Origin: Pacificimonas aurantium
GTDB taxonomy: Bacteria; Pseudomonadota; Alphaproteobacteria; Sphingomonadales; Sphingomonadaceae
Reading direction: 5' to 3'
Assembly: GCF_020092905.1 (NCBI RefSeq)
Contig: NZ_JAGSGB010000002.1
Span: forward strand, 558,001-622,000
Length of the DNA: 64,000 nt
The position numbers and the translations under genes were made by a program. This document shows, one piece after another, positions 16,423-25,904 of this stretch. The notes under the pieces were generated by a model. That model saw nothing but the letters and a program-made list of their open reading frames with translations, ran no database searches and was not told the DNA's origin. The stretch's first letter is position 1. Every line of letters starts with the position of its first letter.

Positions 16423-17295
16423 ATGGATACAGGCTCGCCGAAGTTAGAAAAGCCCGAAGGCGCCGCCCGGGATTGGACGGTTCCGCAGAACTGGGACGCC
16501 TTTTCCGAAGAGGAGCATAGCGTCTGGGACCTTCTGTTCGAGCGCCAGTCCGAACAGCTTCCCGGCCGGGCGGCTGAAGAATTCCTGCAGGGCCTCGATG
16601 TTCTGCAGCTGTCGCGGCCCGGCATTCCGCATTTCAGGGAGCTTTCGAACCGGCTGGGCGAGGAAACCGGCTGGTCGGTCGTCGCCGTGCCCGGACTCGT
16701 TCCCGACGAGGTGTTCTTCGAGCATCTCGCCAATCGGCGCTTTCCTGCCGGGAACTTCATCCGCCGGCGCGACCAGCTCGACTATTTGCAGGAACCCGAC
16801 GTCTTTCACGATGTCTTCGGTCATGTCCCGATGCTCGCGGACCCCGTCTTCGCGGACTATATGCAGGCTTATGGCGAAGGCGGCCTGCGTAGCATGGAAT
16901 TCGGTGCCATCCACAAGCTCGCGCGGCTCTACTGGTACACCGTGGAGTTCGGCCTGATCCGCCAGCCGGGAGGACTACGCATTTACGGCGCGGGCATCGT
17001 ATCGAGCCACGGCGAAAGCGTCTTTTCGCTCGACAGCGACAGCCCCAACCGGATCGGCTTCGACCTTGAACGGGTGATGCGGACCGAGTACCGGATCGAC
17101 GATTACCAGCAGACCTACATCGTTATCGACAGCTTCGAAGAGCTCCTGGAAACGACGCAAAACACCGATTTCGCCCCGCTCTATTCCCGGCTGGAAACGA
17201 AGTCCGACTTGCCGGTGACGACCATCCTGCCTGAGGATGATGTGATCACGCGCGGCACCCAGAGCTACGCCGCTGCCCAGGCCGCGGCCGAATAG
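16423..17295 (+). CDS. phhA: Phenylalanine 4-monooxygenase
   Basis: Pterin- and iron-dependent hydroxylase that converts phenylalanine to tyrosine. The 290-residue bacterial form consists of the catalytic domain without the animal regulatory domain. The iron ligands are visible: H129 and H134 in FHDVFGHVP, and E175 in YWYTVEFGL. Conserved GLIRQPGGLRIYGAGI and SSHGE stretches follow. A pterin recycling dehydratase (phhB) is not next to it. No strong ribosome site precedes the ATG. Function is confident. Confidence 0.94.
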   Translation: MDTGSPKLEKPEGAARDWTVPQNWDAFSEEEHSVWDLLFERQSEQLPGRAAEEFLQGLDVLQLSRPGIPHFRELSNRLGEETGWSVVAVPGLVPDEVFFEHLANRRFPAGNFIRRRDQLDYLQEPDVFHDVFGHVPMLADPVFADYMQAYGEGGLRSMEFGAIHKLARLYWYTVEFGLIRQPGGLRIYGAGIVSSHGESVFSLDSDSPNRIGFDLERVMRTEYRIDDYQQTYIVIDSFEELLETTQNTDFAPLYSRLETKSDLPVTTILPEDDVITRGTQSYAAAQAAAE

Positions 17296-17319
17296 CTACT
17301 CCGAGAAGGGTTTCCCGAT

Positions 17320-17733
17320 CTAGGTACAGGGATGCCGCCGGGAAAGGTGGGCGATGACGACGGGGGTGGCTGCAAGCTGCGCCTGCCGCTCCGGCGTGGG
17401 CGCTTTCCGAAGTAGAACCCTGCGAATTTCCTCGCCGTCGAAACGGCCCTTGCCGGGCGCTGCACAGATGACCGGATTGCCCGACCGTTCTCCAGCCGCC
17501 ATCGCGCCTTCCACGACGGCTCGGGCATAGGTCGCGAGGGTTTCTCTCGCCCGCTCGTCTACGGGTGCACGTTCGATGACCTCGATAAGCTGCGCCGCGC
17601 TGATCCTGCCCTCCGGGGTGGGCTCAGCAGCTTGTGCGGGCGGAGGCGACGTCGTGAAACCGCAGACAGCGAGAATGAGGATCGCGGCACGAAAGGTAGC
17701 GCCCACGGGAATTTCTCCAAAACAACGAATCAT
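17320..17733 (-). CDS. Small exported protein, Rap1a/Tai-like fold possible
   Basis: A 137-residue protein with an N-terminal signal peptide (hydrophobic ATFRAAILILAVCGF, likely cleavage near AQAAEP). The mature part is helical. It carries LATYARAVVEGAMAAG, a first Cys in NPVICAAP, an RRVLLRKAPT helix, and a final Cys in SRRHPC. This spacing of a helix, a Cys, a second helix and a terminal Cys recalls Rap1a/Tai-type periplasmic immunity proteins, but no secretion effector is nearby, so immunity is not claimed. The ATG at 17733 is chosen for the signal peptide; a TTG 48 nt upstream would add 16 residues. The gene is convergent with phhA. Confidence 0.6.
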   Translation of the reverse strand: MIRCFGEIPVGATFRAAILILAVCGFTTSPPPAQAAEPTPEGRISAAQLIEVIERAPVDERARETLATYARAVVEGAMAAGERSGNPVICAAPGKGRFDGEEIRRVLLRKAPTPERQAQLAATPVVIAHLSRRHPCT

Positions 17734-17790
17734 TATTGTTTTGTAGTAAACTTTCGCTAAAAGGGGGTCAATGTTCAGCAAGCCCGGTCG

Positions 17791-18345
17791 ATGGACGGAA
17801 GCGCGACTATGACTCCCGAAGCACGCCGCCGCCGCATTGCGGCAGCCTCCACTGCGATGGCCTATGCGCTGGTCGCTCTCTCGCTGCTGCTTCCCCTTGC
17901 AGCAGGGGCCTCGATTTTCCTCATGCCGGCAGCCGAACTGGCGCAGGGTGCGGGCGTGCCTCAGGCCGCCAGTCAGCCAATGCCTGTGCCTGTCAGGATG
18001 GCAGCCAACCTGGTTCTTCTCCTCCCCTCGCTTCTGACCGCCGGGGCCCTGCTGACGCTGGCAGGGTTGTTCCGCCGTTTTGCCGCCGGCGCATTTTTCA
18101 GCCCTCCCGCCTTCAAGGCGCTCAAGCGCTTCGCCGCGCTGCTGTTTCTTGGCGCGCTCGCGGGAATTTTGGCATCGCCGGCCGCGGGGCTAGCCCTGTT
18201 CGCAGTCGCGGACGAAGCTTCGCTGTCGATCCGCATCGGCACGCCGAATATCTTTCCCATGTTGCTGGCTGCCGGCGTCTGGATCCTAGGCTGGATTTTG
18301 GGGGAAGCCGCCGAGATCGAAGCCGAAAACCGTCAGTTCGTCTGA
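17791..18345 (+). CDS. DUF2975-type integral membrane protein
   Basis: A 184-residue protein with four predicted membrane helices: about residues 18-42, 68-92, 108-130 and 150-172. The FRRFAAGAFFSPPAFKALKRFA segment between helices 2 and 3 is typical of the DUF2975 family. Biochemical role is unknown. Members are often paired with a small Cro/C1-type regulator, as here: the stop codon overlaps the start of the HTH gene by one base (TGATG). It may sense or modulate an envelope signal together with that regulator; this is inference. Confidence 0.75.
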   Translation: MDGSATMTPEARRRRIAAASTAMAYALVALSLLLPLAAGASIFLMPAAELAQGAGVPQAASQPMPVPVRMAANLVLLLPSLLTAGALLTLAGLFRRFAAGAFFSPPAFKALKRFAALLFLGALAGILASPAAGLALFAVADEASLSIRIGTPNIFPMLLAAGVWILGWILGEAAEIEAENRQFV

Positions 18346-18551
18346 TGCCGATCGAGGTCCGCCTTGCCGTTTTGCTGGCGGAGCGCGGTGTATCGGGCCG
18401 CGAGCTGGCGAACCATGTCGGCATAACGGAGGCCAATCTTTCCCTCCTTCGCCAAGGCAAGGTGAAAGGCGTGCGCTTCGAGACTCTGGAGAAGATATGC
18501 GACTATCTGGACTGCGAACCCGGCGACCTGCTTCACTTTCGGCGGCCATGA
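18345..18551 (+). CDS. Small Cro/C1-type HTH transcriptional regulator (YozG-like)
   Basis: A 68-residue protein made almost wholly of a helix-turn-helix. The core is SGRELANHVGITEANLSLLRQGKVKGVRFETLEKICDYLDCEPGDLL, split here as ELANHVGITEANLS, LLRQGKVKGVRF and TLEKICDYLDCEPGDLL. This matches the single-domain YozG/XRE regulators found beside DUF2975 membrane proteins. It is coupled to the preceding gene by TGATG. It probably autoregulates the pair; targets are unknown. Confidence 0.85.
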   Translation: MPIEVRLAVLLAERGVSGRELANHVGITEANLSLLRQGKVKGVRFETLEKICDYLDCEPGDLLHFRRP

Positions 18552-18730
18552 CTCTTCTTTTGCTGACCAGCGGCTGCGATACGCTGGGCTGGCGCGAGGG
18601 CGGCGAACGATGGGCGAGAAGCATGTGCCGCTCGGGCCACGCAAGCTGCACCTGCCCCGGCGGGGAAACGGCGACGGGCGACCAATGCCCGGTGGACGAA
18701 ACCGACGTGCTGTTCAAGAAGCCGGGCTAG
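18497..18730 (+). CDS. Putative small Cys-rich lipoprotein overlapping the HTH gene
   Basis: A 77-residue frame with a lipoprotein-like N-terminus: basic n-region (RTRRPA), hydrophobic AAMTLLLLTSGC and a lipidation-type Cys at about 27. Four more cysteines follow (MC, SC, TC, QC) in a short hydrophilic tail. The ATG at 18497 has GGAGAAGAT directly upstream but would overlap the HTH gene by 55 bases in another frame. An ATG at 18548 overlaps the HTH stop by ATGA but would leave almost no signal peptide. The lipobox has Thr rather than Leu at -3. Existence is moderately supported; function is unknown. Confidence 0.45.
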   Translation: MRLSGLRTRRPASLSAAMTLLLLTSGCDTLGWREGGERWARSMCRSGHASCTCPGGETATGDQCPVDETDVLFKKPG

Positions 18731-18787
18731 GCCGTCGACAAGCCTTTCCGGCTTAACGCCTGCGCGGCGAGCCCCTATGGCGCCCGC

Positions 18788-20101
18788 ATGGACGCTTCCC
18801 CTTCCGCCGAGTCCCCCGCCCCCCATCCGTTCAGGATTGCCAACTTCCGCGCCTATTGGCTGTCGCGCCTGACCATGACGCTGGGCCAATATGCCATGCT
18901 GCTGATCATAGGCTGGCAGACCTACAACCTGGCGCGCGACGGCGGCATGGATGTGGGCGAGGCATCGGGCCAGCTTGCGCTGATCGGCCTGCTCCAGTTC
19001 CTGCCGCTGTTCGTGCTGACGCCATTTTCCGGTCTTGCGGCCGACCGGCTGAACCGGAAGACCGTTGCCCGCTCCATGGTCGCGCTGCAGATTCTCTGCG
19101 CCGGAATCCTGGCATGGTTCACCTGGCAGGATACGATCAGCCTGACCGTGCTGTTCGGGATCGCCGTCCTGCTCGGCATCGGACGGGCTTTTGCCGGCCC
19201 GGCGCTGTCGGCGCTCGCCCCGAACCTGGTACCGAGGGCCGTCTTGCCCAACGCCATCGCCCTGTCGTCGATCGCCTGGCAGACGGGCATGATCGTCGGA
19301 CCGGCCATCGGCGGCTATCTCTACGAGGCCGCGCCCGCCCTGCCCTATGCCGCCGTCGCCGGTCTGTTCTGTATCTCGCTCGTCTGCCTCAGCCTGATCG
19401 GAGAGGTGCCGCGCAGCCCGATAACCGGCGCCCAGCGGCCCATCGGCCAGGTGATCGACGGCCTGCGCTATGTCGTTCACAACAAGGTGGTCCTGGGTTC
19501 GATCACCCTAGATTTGTTTGCCGTCTTTCTTGCCGGGGCCACGGCGCTTTTCCCCGTATATGCCCGCGATATCCTGGAGGTAGGGGCACCCGGCCTCTCG
19601 CAGCTCGCCGCCGCACCGGCAGTGGGCGCCGCGCTCACCGCGCTGTTCTTCTCCTTTCGTCCGCTGAAAACCAATGTGGGTCCGAAGATGCTCGGCGCGG
19701 TCGCGCTGTTCGCCGTGGCCACGATCGTCTTCGGCATGTCGAAAACCATGCCGCTCTCTCTTGCCGCGCTCTTTTTCGTCGGCGCGGCGGACATGTTTTC
19801 GGTCTACATCCGCCAGTCGCTGATCCAGCTCCATACGCCGGACGAAAAGCGGGGCCGCGTGTCATCGGTGTCGCTACTGACCATTTCCGCATCGAACGAG
19901 TTCGGTGACTTCTTTTCCGGCAGCCTAGCCTTCCTCATCGGACCGGTGGCCGCGGTGGTGGCGGGCGGTGCAGGCGCGCTGGCGATAACCGGGCTGTGGA
20001 CGATTTTGTTTCCCGATCTCAGGCGGGCACGGACCTTCGATCCGCCCCGCGAATTGGATAGAGAACTTCCCGAAGAGACCTTGGAGGAGAATATTCCATG
20101 A
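18788..20101 (+). CDS. MFS transporter, EntS-like exporter family
   Basis: A 437-residue major facilitator protein with 12 predicted helices. The family loop motif appears as [12 protein letters not shown] between helices 2 and 3. The sequence resembles the MFS_3 group that includes the enterobactin exporter EntS ([19 protein letters not shown] at the N-terminus). Substrate is unknown. Its stop overlaps the cysK start by ATGA, so the two genes are translated together, which hints at a role in sulfur-compound or cysteine-related export. That link is inference from position alone. Confidence 0.85.
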   Translation: MDASPSAESPAPHPFRIANFRAYWLSRLTMTLGQYAMLLIIGWQTYNLARDGGMDVGEASGQLALIGLLQFLPLFVLTPFSGLAADRLNRKTVARSMVALQILCAGILAWFTWQDTISLTVLFGIAVLLGIGRAFAGPALSALAPNLVPRAVLPNAIALSSIAWQTGMIVGPAIGGYLYEAAPALPYAAVAGLFCISLVCLSLIGEVPRSPITGAQRPIGQVIDGLRYVVHNKVVLGSITLDLFAVFLAGATALFPVYARDILEVGAPGLSQLAAAPAVGAALTALFFSFRPLKTNVGPKMLGAVALFAVATIVFGMSKTMPLSLAALFFVGAADMFSVYIRQSLIQLHTPDEKRGRVSSVSLLTISASNEFGDFFSGSLAFLIGPVAAVVAGGAGALAITGLWTILFPDLRRARTFDPPRELDRELPEETLEENIP

Positions 20102-21021
20102 TCGCCGATTCCATTCTCGAAACGATTGGCAATACGCCCCACGTGAAGGTGAACCGCCTGTTCGGCGGGAATCACGAGGTCTGGATCAAGATGGAGCGCG
20201 CCAATCCCGGCGGCTCGATCAAGGACCGTATCGCCCTCTCGATGGTCGAGGACGCCGAACGCAGCGGCAAGCTGAAGCCGGGCGGAACGATCATCGAACC
20301 CACCTCCGGCAACACGGGCGTCGGCCTCGCCATGGTCGCCGCCGTAAAGGGCTACAAGCTCGTCCTCGTCATGCCGGAGTCGATGTCGGTCGAGCGTCGG
20401 CGGCTGATGCTGGCCTATGGCGCCACCTTCGACCTGACCGACAAGGCGAAGGGCATGAAGGGCGCGATCGAGCGGGCGCAGGAGCTGGTCGACGAAACTG
20501 ACGGCGCGTGGATGCCGCAGCAGTTCGACAACCCCGCGAATGTCGACGTTCACGTCCGCACGACGGCGCAGGAAATCCTGCAGGACTTCAAGCCGAAAGG
20601 GCTCGACGCAATCATTACCGGCGTCGGCACGGGCGGGCACATCACGGGCTGCGCCGAGGTGCTGAAGCCCGAACTACCGGGTCTCGAGGTGTGGGCGGTG
20701 GAGCCCTCGCTCTCGCCGGTCATCTCAGGTGGACAGCCAGGCCCACACCCCATTCAGGGCATCGGCGCCGGCTTCATTCCCGACAATCTCCACACCAAGT
20801 CCATCGACGGCGCGATCCAGGTCGATCCGGAGGATGCGAAGGAAATGGCGCGCCGCGCCGCCTCCGAAGAGGGGATGCTCGTCGGCATTTCCTCGGGCGC
20901 GACGCTCGCGGCCATCAAGCAGCACCTGGAGAAGGGAGATGGCCCGAAAAAGGTGCTGGGCTTCTGCTATGACACCGGCGAGCGGTATCTCAGCGTTCCC
21001 GACTTCCTGCCGGAAGAATAG
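20098..21021 (+). CDS. cysK: Cysteine synthase A (O-acetylserine sulfhydrylase)
   Basis: PLP enzyme that makes cysteine from O-acetylserine and sulfide. The PLP lysine is K42 in NPGGSIKDR. The substrate loop [10 protein letters not shown] and the phosphate-binding [10 protein letters not shown] are intact, as is SSGATLAA near the C-terminus. The 307-residue length is normal for CysK. It is translationally coupled to the MFS gene upstream and convergent with the rhomboid gene 19 bp downstream. Confidence 0.94.
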   Translation: MIADSILETIGNTPHVKVNRLFGGNHEVWIKMERANPGGSIKDRIALSMVEDAERSGKLKPGGTIIEPTSGNTGVGLAMVAAVKGYKLVLVMPESMSVERRRLMLAYGATFDLTDKAKGMKGAIERAQELVDETDGAWMPQQFDNPANVDVHVRTTAQEILQDFKPKGLDAIITGVGTGGHITGCAEVLKPELPGLEVWAVEPSLSPVISGGQPGPHPIQGIGAGFIPDNLHTKSIDGAIQVDPEDAKEMARRAASEEGMLVGISSGATLAAIKQHLEKGDGPKKVLGFCYDTGERYLSVPDFLPEE

Positions 21022-21040
21022 CCCCACCAATCCGGCTGGG

Positions 21041-21694
21041 TCAGCGCGCGGCGATCGCCGCGCGCGCCAGCGGGAGGGCGAGTATGAGCCCGGCCACGAA
21101 GCCGCCGACATGCGCCCAGATGGCGATTCCGCCGGTGCCGTCGGCTCCCGAATTGAACACGAAGCCGATCAGAAGCTGCAGGCCGATCCACACTGCGGCA
21201 AGCTGCAGCGCGCGGTTGCGCTCCGTCTGGTTTCCCCGGCGGCGCCCGAAAATCATGGCATGCGCCGCGAAGACGCCCGAAATGGCGCCGGAGGCGCCCA
21301 CGTGCGGAACGACGCTCTCGGGCGCCAGCGCCGTTTCGAGCATCGCGCCCGCTACCGCACTGACGAAGTAGAGGGTAAGGAAGCGCGCCGTTCCGAGGAG
21401 GGGCTCCACGAACCGCCCCACGAAGACCAGAAACACCATATTGAGCGCAAGATGCCCGAAACCGCCATGAACGAAGGTCATGCTGAGCGGCGTCAGGATT
21501 GCCGGAACGGCCGCGTCGACAAGCGTCAGATATCCCGTAAGGCGGGCGGGGATAAGCGCCATCCCCACGCCAATGAACTCGGGGAACAGAAACTCCGCCA
21601 GCCAGAACAGCACGCATAGCGCGGCAATCGCCGCGGTAGCCGGCGCCAGCTGATGCAGCGCCGGCGGCTGTCCGCTTGGGTTACTTGAAGACAA
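21041..21694 (-). CDS. Rhomboid-family intramembrane serine protease
   Basis: A 217-residue membrane protein with about six helices. The catalytic serine is S135 in GASGAISG and the partner histidine H195 in AHVGGFVAG; the conserved [11 protein letters not shown] segment of helix 2 is also present. It cleaves membrane-anchored substrates within or near the bilayer; the target is unknown. The best start is a TTG at 21694, overlapping the greA end by 14 bases. No ATG occurs until well inside the first helices, so a coupled TTG start is likely. Confidence 0.88.
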   Translation of the reverse strand: MSSSNPSGQPPALHQLAPATAAIAALCVLFWLAEFLFPEFIGVGMALIPARLTGYLTLVDAAVPAILTPLSMTFVHGGFGHLALNMVFLVFVGRFVEPLLGTARFLTLYFVSAVAGAMLETALAPESVVPHVGASGAISGVFAAHAMIFGRRRGNQTERNRALQLAAVWIGLQLLIGFVFNSGADGTGGIAIWAHVGGFVAGLILALPLARAAIAAR

Positions 21695-22160
21695 TCTCGC
21701 TGATTTCGTAATATTTTTCGCCCGAGGGGGTCGAAACTTCGACCTCGTCGCCTTCGCGGCGGCCGATCAGCGCACGGCCGAGCGGCGACGTGTAAGAGAT
21801 CCGGCCGCCCTTGGCGTCGGCCTCGTACGGGCCGACGATCTGGTAGACCTTCTCATTGTCGTCCTCGTCGAGCATCTTCACCGTCGCCCCAAAGACGATC
21901 TTGTCGCCCGACAGGTCGGCAGGATCGATGATCTGGGCGCGGCTGATCTTGTCCTCCAGATCGGTGATGGTCGCCTCGATCTGCCCCTGGCGCTCCTTGG
22001 CGGCGTGATATTCGGCATTCTCCGAAAGATCACCGTGCGCACGGGCTTCTTCGATGGCCGTCACCACCTCGTGGCGCTCCTTGTTCTTGAGCCTGTTCAG
22101 CTCGACCTGCATGCGGTCATAGCCTTCGCGCAGCATCGGCAGCTTCTCGAGCGTCGCCAT
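21681..22160 (-). CDS. greA: Transcription elongation factor GreA
   Basis: Binds RNA polymerase and stimulates cleavage of backtracked transcripts. The 159-residue protein has the N-terminal coiled coil ([24 protein letters not shown]) with the acidic tip sequence [13 protein letters not shown], and the C-terminal FKBP-like domain ([21 protein letters not shown]). It is the first gene of a pair with the rhomboid gene. The 88 bp between carB and greA must hold its promoter. Confidence 0.95.
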   Translation of the reverse strand: MATLEKLPMLREGYDRMQVELNRLKNKERHEVVTAIEEARAHGDLSENAEYHAAKERQGQIEATITDLEDKISRAQIIDPADLSGDKIVFGATVKMLDEDDNEKVYQIVGPYEADAKGGRISYTSPLGRALIGRREGDEVEVSTPSGEKYYEISEIVFK

Positions 22161-22248
22161 CTCTCGTCCTTCTATGTCTGAGCAGGAAAAGCTGTCCTCA
22201 CGGCGACAAGGTCACCGTCCCCGAGCCAGTCCTGTCCGGAAAAATCTC

Positions 22249-25200
22249 CTAGGAGGCGAAATTGTAAGATTGCAGGGACCGGACTTCAAGGGGTCGCTCC
22301 CGCACCGCAGCAATGGCTTCGACCGCCGCGCGACTGGCCGCCGCCGTGGTGTAATAGGGGATGCGCCCCTCAACCGCTGACGACCGGATGGACTTGGAGT
22401 CCTTCAGCGACTGCGCGCCCTCGGTGGTATTGAAGACGAGGTCGACTTCACCGTTCTTGATCAGGTCGACGATGTGCGGGCTTCCCTCCAGCACCTTGTT
22501 GACCGGCCGGACCGACAAGCCCTGCCCCTCCAGATAGCTGGCCGTCCCACTCGTCGCGACCAGCGAAAAGCCAAGGTCGACGAGTTTGCGCGCCGCATCG
22601 AGCATATGCGGCTTGTCGCTGTCCTTCAGCGAGAGGAACACGCAGCCCGCCTGCGGCAGGTTCGTCTGCACGGCCATCTGCGACTTTGCGAAGGCGGTCG
22701 CGAAGTCCATGTCGATGCCCATTACCTCGCCGGTCGACTTCATTTCGGGACCGAGGACGGGATCGGTGCCCGGGAAGCGGCCCCAGGGGAAGATGGCCTC
22801 CTTCACGGCGATGTGGTCGGTCCGCCGGGGCGGCATGTCGAAGTCGGACAGCATTTCACCGGCCATGACCCGCGCTGCGATCTTCGCGATCGGCGTACCC
22901 TTGGCCTTCGCGACGAACGGTACGGTGCGGCTGGCGCGCGGATTCACTTCGATCAGGTACACCTCACCGTCCTTCACCGCATATTGAACGTTCATCAGGC
23001 CGCGCACACCGAGCGCGAGCGCCAGCGCCTCGGTCTGACGCTCGATTTCCTCGATGACATCGTCGGACAGGGTATAGGGCGGGATGGAGCAGGCGCTGTC
23101 GCCCGAATGAACGCCCGCTTCCTCGATATGCTGCAGCACGCCCGCAACCTGTACGCTCTTCCCGTCGCACAGCGCGTCCACGTCCATTTCGATGGCATCG
23201 CGCAGATACTGGTCGACCAGAACCGGCGCACCTTCCGACACGTCGACGGCGGTCTGGATATAGGCCTCCAGCTGCTTCTCGGAATCGACCACTTCCATGC
23301 CCCGTCCGCCAAGAACGTTCGAGGGTCGCAGAAGCACCGGATAGCCCACGGTCGACGCGACCTTGCGCGCCTCGTCGAGGCTGCGCGCAGTGCCGTTCGC
23401 CGGCTGTTTCAAACCGAGGCGATTGACGAGGGCGGCGAAGCGCTCACGGTCCTCGGCTTCGTCGATGGCTGACGGCGGCGTACCGAGAATGGGAATGCCG
23501 GCCGCCTCGAGCGCCGGCGCAAGCTTCAGCGGCGTCTGCCCGCCGAACTGTACGATGACGCCGTGCAGTGTGCCGTTCTCCTGCTCCTTCGCTAGGACTT
23601 CGAGCACGTCCTCGGCCGTCAGCGGTTCGAAATAGAGCCGGTCGGACGTGTCATAGTCGGTGGAAACCGTCTCCGGATTGCAATTGACCATGACGGTTTC
23701 GTAGCCGGCATCCTCCAGAGCAAAGGCGGCGTGGCAGCAGCAATAGTCGAATTCGATGCCCTGACCAATGCGGTTTGGGCCGCCGCCAAGGATGACGACT
23801 TTCTTGCGGTCGGTAGGGTCGGACTCGTCCTCGGGCTCACCGAAGATCGGCGCCTCATAGGTCGAATACATATAGGGGGTCTTGGCGGCGAACTCGGCTG
23901 CGCAGGTATCGATGCGCTTGAACACGGGACGAACTCCGAGCTTGCGGCGATGCGCGCGCACCTCCGCTTCAGACTGGTCCGTCAGGGCCGCCAGCCGCGC
24001 GTCGGAGAAGCCCAGCGCCTTCAGCTGGCGCATGGCGGCGCGGTCGCCGGGCAGGCCGCTCGCCTCAACCTGCTGCTCGGCTTCGACCAGTTCGCGGATC
24101 CGCGCGAGGAACCAGGGATCGTAGTTGGACAGGCGGTGGATTTCCGCATCGTCGATGCCGCGGCGCATCGCCTCGGCGACGACAAGCAGGCGGTCGGGCT
24201 TCGGATTGGCGAGCCGGTAGGCGATGCCCCCCAGCCCTTCCAGTTCCAGCTCGGGCATCGGATCGAGACCGGACAAACCGGTTTCGAGGCCGCGCAGCGC
24301 CTTTTGCAGGCTTTCGCCGAAATTGCGGCCGATGGCCATCACCTCGCCGACCGACTTCATCGCCGTGCTCAGGTCGTCCTTCGCGCCGCGGAACTTCTCG
24401 AAGGCGAAACGGGGGATCTTCGTCACGACGTAGTCGATCGTCGGCTCGAAGCTGGCAGGCGTCGCGCCGGTAATGTCGTTCTCGATCTCGTCGAGCGTAT
24501 AGCCGACAGCCAGTTTGGCGGCGACCTTCGCAATGGGAAAGCCCGTCGCCTTGGACGCGAGCGCGGAGGACCGCGAGACGCGCGGGTTCATCTCGATCAC
24601 GACCAGGCGGCCATCGTCGGGATTGACCGCGAACTGCACGTTCGACCCGCCCGTTTCGACGCCGATCTCGCGCAGCACGGCGATCGAGGCCGAGCGCATG
24701 ATCTGATATTCCTTGTCGGTCAGCGTCAGCGCGGGCGCGACCGTGACGCTGTCGCCGGTATGGACGCCCATTGGATCGACATTCTCGATCGAGCAGATGA
24801 TGATGGCATTGTCCGCCCGGTCGCGGACCACCTCCATCTCATATTCCTTCCAGCCGAGGACCGATTCCTCGATCAGGACCTCGGTCGTCGGCGACGCGTC
24901 GAGGCCGCCGCGCACGATGTCGCGGAAATCCTCCTTGTTGTGTGCCACGCCGCCGCCCGTGCCGCCGAGCGTGAAGGAAGGACGAATGATGACCGGCAGG
25001 CCGATCTTTTCCAGCGCTTCCATCGCCTCGTCCATCGAATGGGCGATTTCGGAACGCGGGCTCTCCAGGCCGATCTTGTCCATGGCGGAGCGGAATTTCA
25101 GCCGGTCCTCCGCCTTGTCGATCGCCTCGGCATTGGCGCCGATCAGCTCGACGCCGAGGCGTTCCAGCGTCCCATTCTGCGCAAGGGCCAGCGCCGTGTT

Positions 25201-25506
25201 GAGCGCAGTCTGGCCGCCCATCGTCGGCAGCACCACCATCGTCTCGTCCGGATGCGCGGCGCGTTCTTTCTCGATCACCTTCGCGACCATTTCGGGCGTG
25301 ATCGGCTCCACATAGGTGGCGTGGGCGAGATCGGGATCGGTCATGATCGTCGCCGGGTTCGAATTCACGAGGACGATGCGGTAGCCCTCCTCCTTCAGCG
25401 CCTTCACGGCCTGCGTGCCCGAATAGTCGAATTCGCAGGCCTGGCCGATGATGATCGGCCCGGCGCCGATGATGAGAATGGAATCGATGTCGGTGCGTTT
25501 GGGCAT
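22249..25506 (-). CDS. carB: Carbamoyl-phosphate synthase large subunit
   Basis: Makes carbamoyl phosphate from glutamine-derived ammonia, bicarbonate and two ATP, feeding pyrimidine and arginine synthesis. The 1085-residue protein has two homologous ATP-grasp halves ([17 protein letters not shown] near the start; [17 protein letters not shown] in the middle) and the C-terminal MGS-like allosteric domain ([17 protein letters not shown]). All expected regions are present. Its ATG overlaps by one base the stop of the small exported-protein gene that separates it from carA. Confidence 0.97.
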   Translation of the reverse strand: MPKRTDIDSILIIGAGPIIIGQACEFDYSGTQAVKALKEEGYRIVLVNSNPATIMTDPDLAHATYVEPITPEMVAKVIEKERAAHPDETMVVLPTMGGQTALNTALALAQNGTLERLGVELIGANAEAIDKAEDRLKFRSAMDKIGLESPRSEIAHSMDEAMEALEKIGLPVIIRPSFTLGGTGGGVAHNKEDFRDIVRGGLDASPTTEVLIEESVLGWKEYEMEVVRDRADNAIIICSIENVDPMGVHTGDSVTVAPALTLTDKEYQIMRSASIAVLREIGVETGGSNVQFAVNPDDGRLVVIEMNPRVSRSSALASKATGFPIAKVAAKLAVGYTLDEIENDITGATPASFEPTIDYVVTKIPRFAFEKFRGAKDDLSTAMKSVGEVMAIGRNFGESLQKALRGLETGLSGLDPMPELELEGLGGIAYRLANPKPDRLLVVAEAMRRGIDDAEIHRLSNYDPWFLARIRELVEAEQQVEASGLPGDRAAMRQLKALGFSDARLAALTDQSEAEVRAHRRKLGVRPVFKRIDTCAAEFAAKTPYMYSTYEAPIFGEPEDESDPTDRKKVVILGGGPNRIGQGIEFDYCCCHAAFALEDAGYETVMVNCNPETVSTDYDTSDRLYFEPLTAEDVLEVLAKEQENGTLHGVIVQFGGQTPLKLAPALEAAGIPILGTPPSAIDEAEDRERFAALVNRLGLKQPANGTARSLDEARKVASTVGYPVLLRPSNVLGGRGMEVVDSEKQLEAYIQTAVDVSEGAPVLVDQYLRDAIEMDVDALCDGKSVQVAGVLQHIEEAGVHSGDSACSIPPYTLSDDVIEEIERQTEALALALGVRGLMNVQYAVKDGEVYLIEVNPRASRTVPFVAKAKGTPIAKIAARVMAGEMLSDFDMPPRRTDHIAVKEAIFPWGRFPGTDPVLGPEMKSTGEVMGIDMDFATAFAKSQMAVQTNLPQAGCVFLSLKDSDKPHMLDAARKLVDLGFSLVATSGTASYLEGQGLSVRPVNKVLEGSPHIVDLIKNGEVDLVFNTTEGAQSLKDSKSIRSSAVEGRIPYYTTAAASRAAVEAIAAVRERPLEVRSLQSYNFAS

Positions 25507-25904
25507 TACTGGTCCTGCTGGCCGAGGGGCACGCCTGCGGCGTTCAGAAATTCGATGCGGAAATAAGGGTCGCCGTCCTGTGCTTCCCAGACGTGCTGCA
25601 GCTGGTGGAAAGCGAGCAGGTCGCAGCAGTCGGGGCGCGTCAGCGTGAACCAGGACTGCTCGCCCTCAGGAGCGCCGACGTCGATGCCGTAGCGGTCATC
25701 GTCCGGTGCAGGAGCCTCCGCCGGCTCGACAGTCCAGCCGAGCGGCTGCGCGATGTCGTAGAGGGCCGCGCTACGGTCGGCCTCGATCGCGACACGCACA
25801 TGATCGATGTCGGAAACCGGCGCGTCGGCAACTGCTGTGCTTTCGCTAGCTTCCGCAGCCACCGCCACGAAAACTAGCGATGCGGCGACCGCAATCGCTT
25901 TCAC
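25506..25904 (-). CDS. Unrecognised small exported protein coupled between carA and carB
   Basis: A 132-residue protein with a signal peptide ([19 protein letters not shown], likely cut after about residue 19). The GTG start at 25904 is chosen because it overlaps the carA stop as GTGA; the much longer upstream frame lies within carA. The mature part has an acidic region and a distinctive [19 protein letters not shown] stretch with two adjacent cysteines. The stop overlaps the carB ATG (TAATG). No family was recognised. The tight coupling on both sides suggests it is a real gene co-translated with carAB, which is odd for a periplasmic product. Confidence 0.8.
   Translation of the reverse strand: MKAIAVAASLVFVAVAAEASESTAVADAPVSDIDHVRVAIEADRSAALYDIAQPLGWTVEPAEAPAPDDDRYGIDVGAPEGEQSWFTLTRPDCCDLLAFHQLQHVWEAQDGDPYFRIEFLNAAGVPLGQQDQ

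Noticed and set aside
23731-25566. A 611-codon open frame opposite carB
   Set aside because: It is a shadow of codon bias in carB and shows no domain; carB is complete and intact on the other strand.
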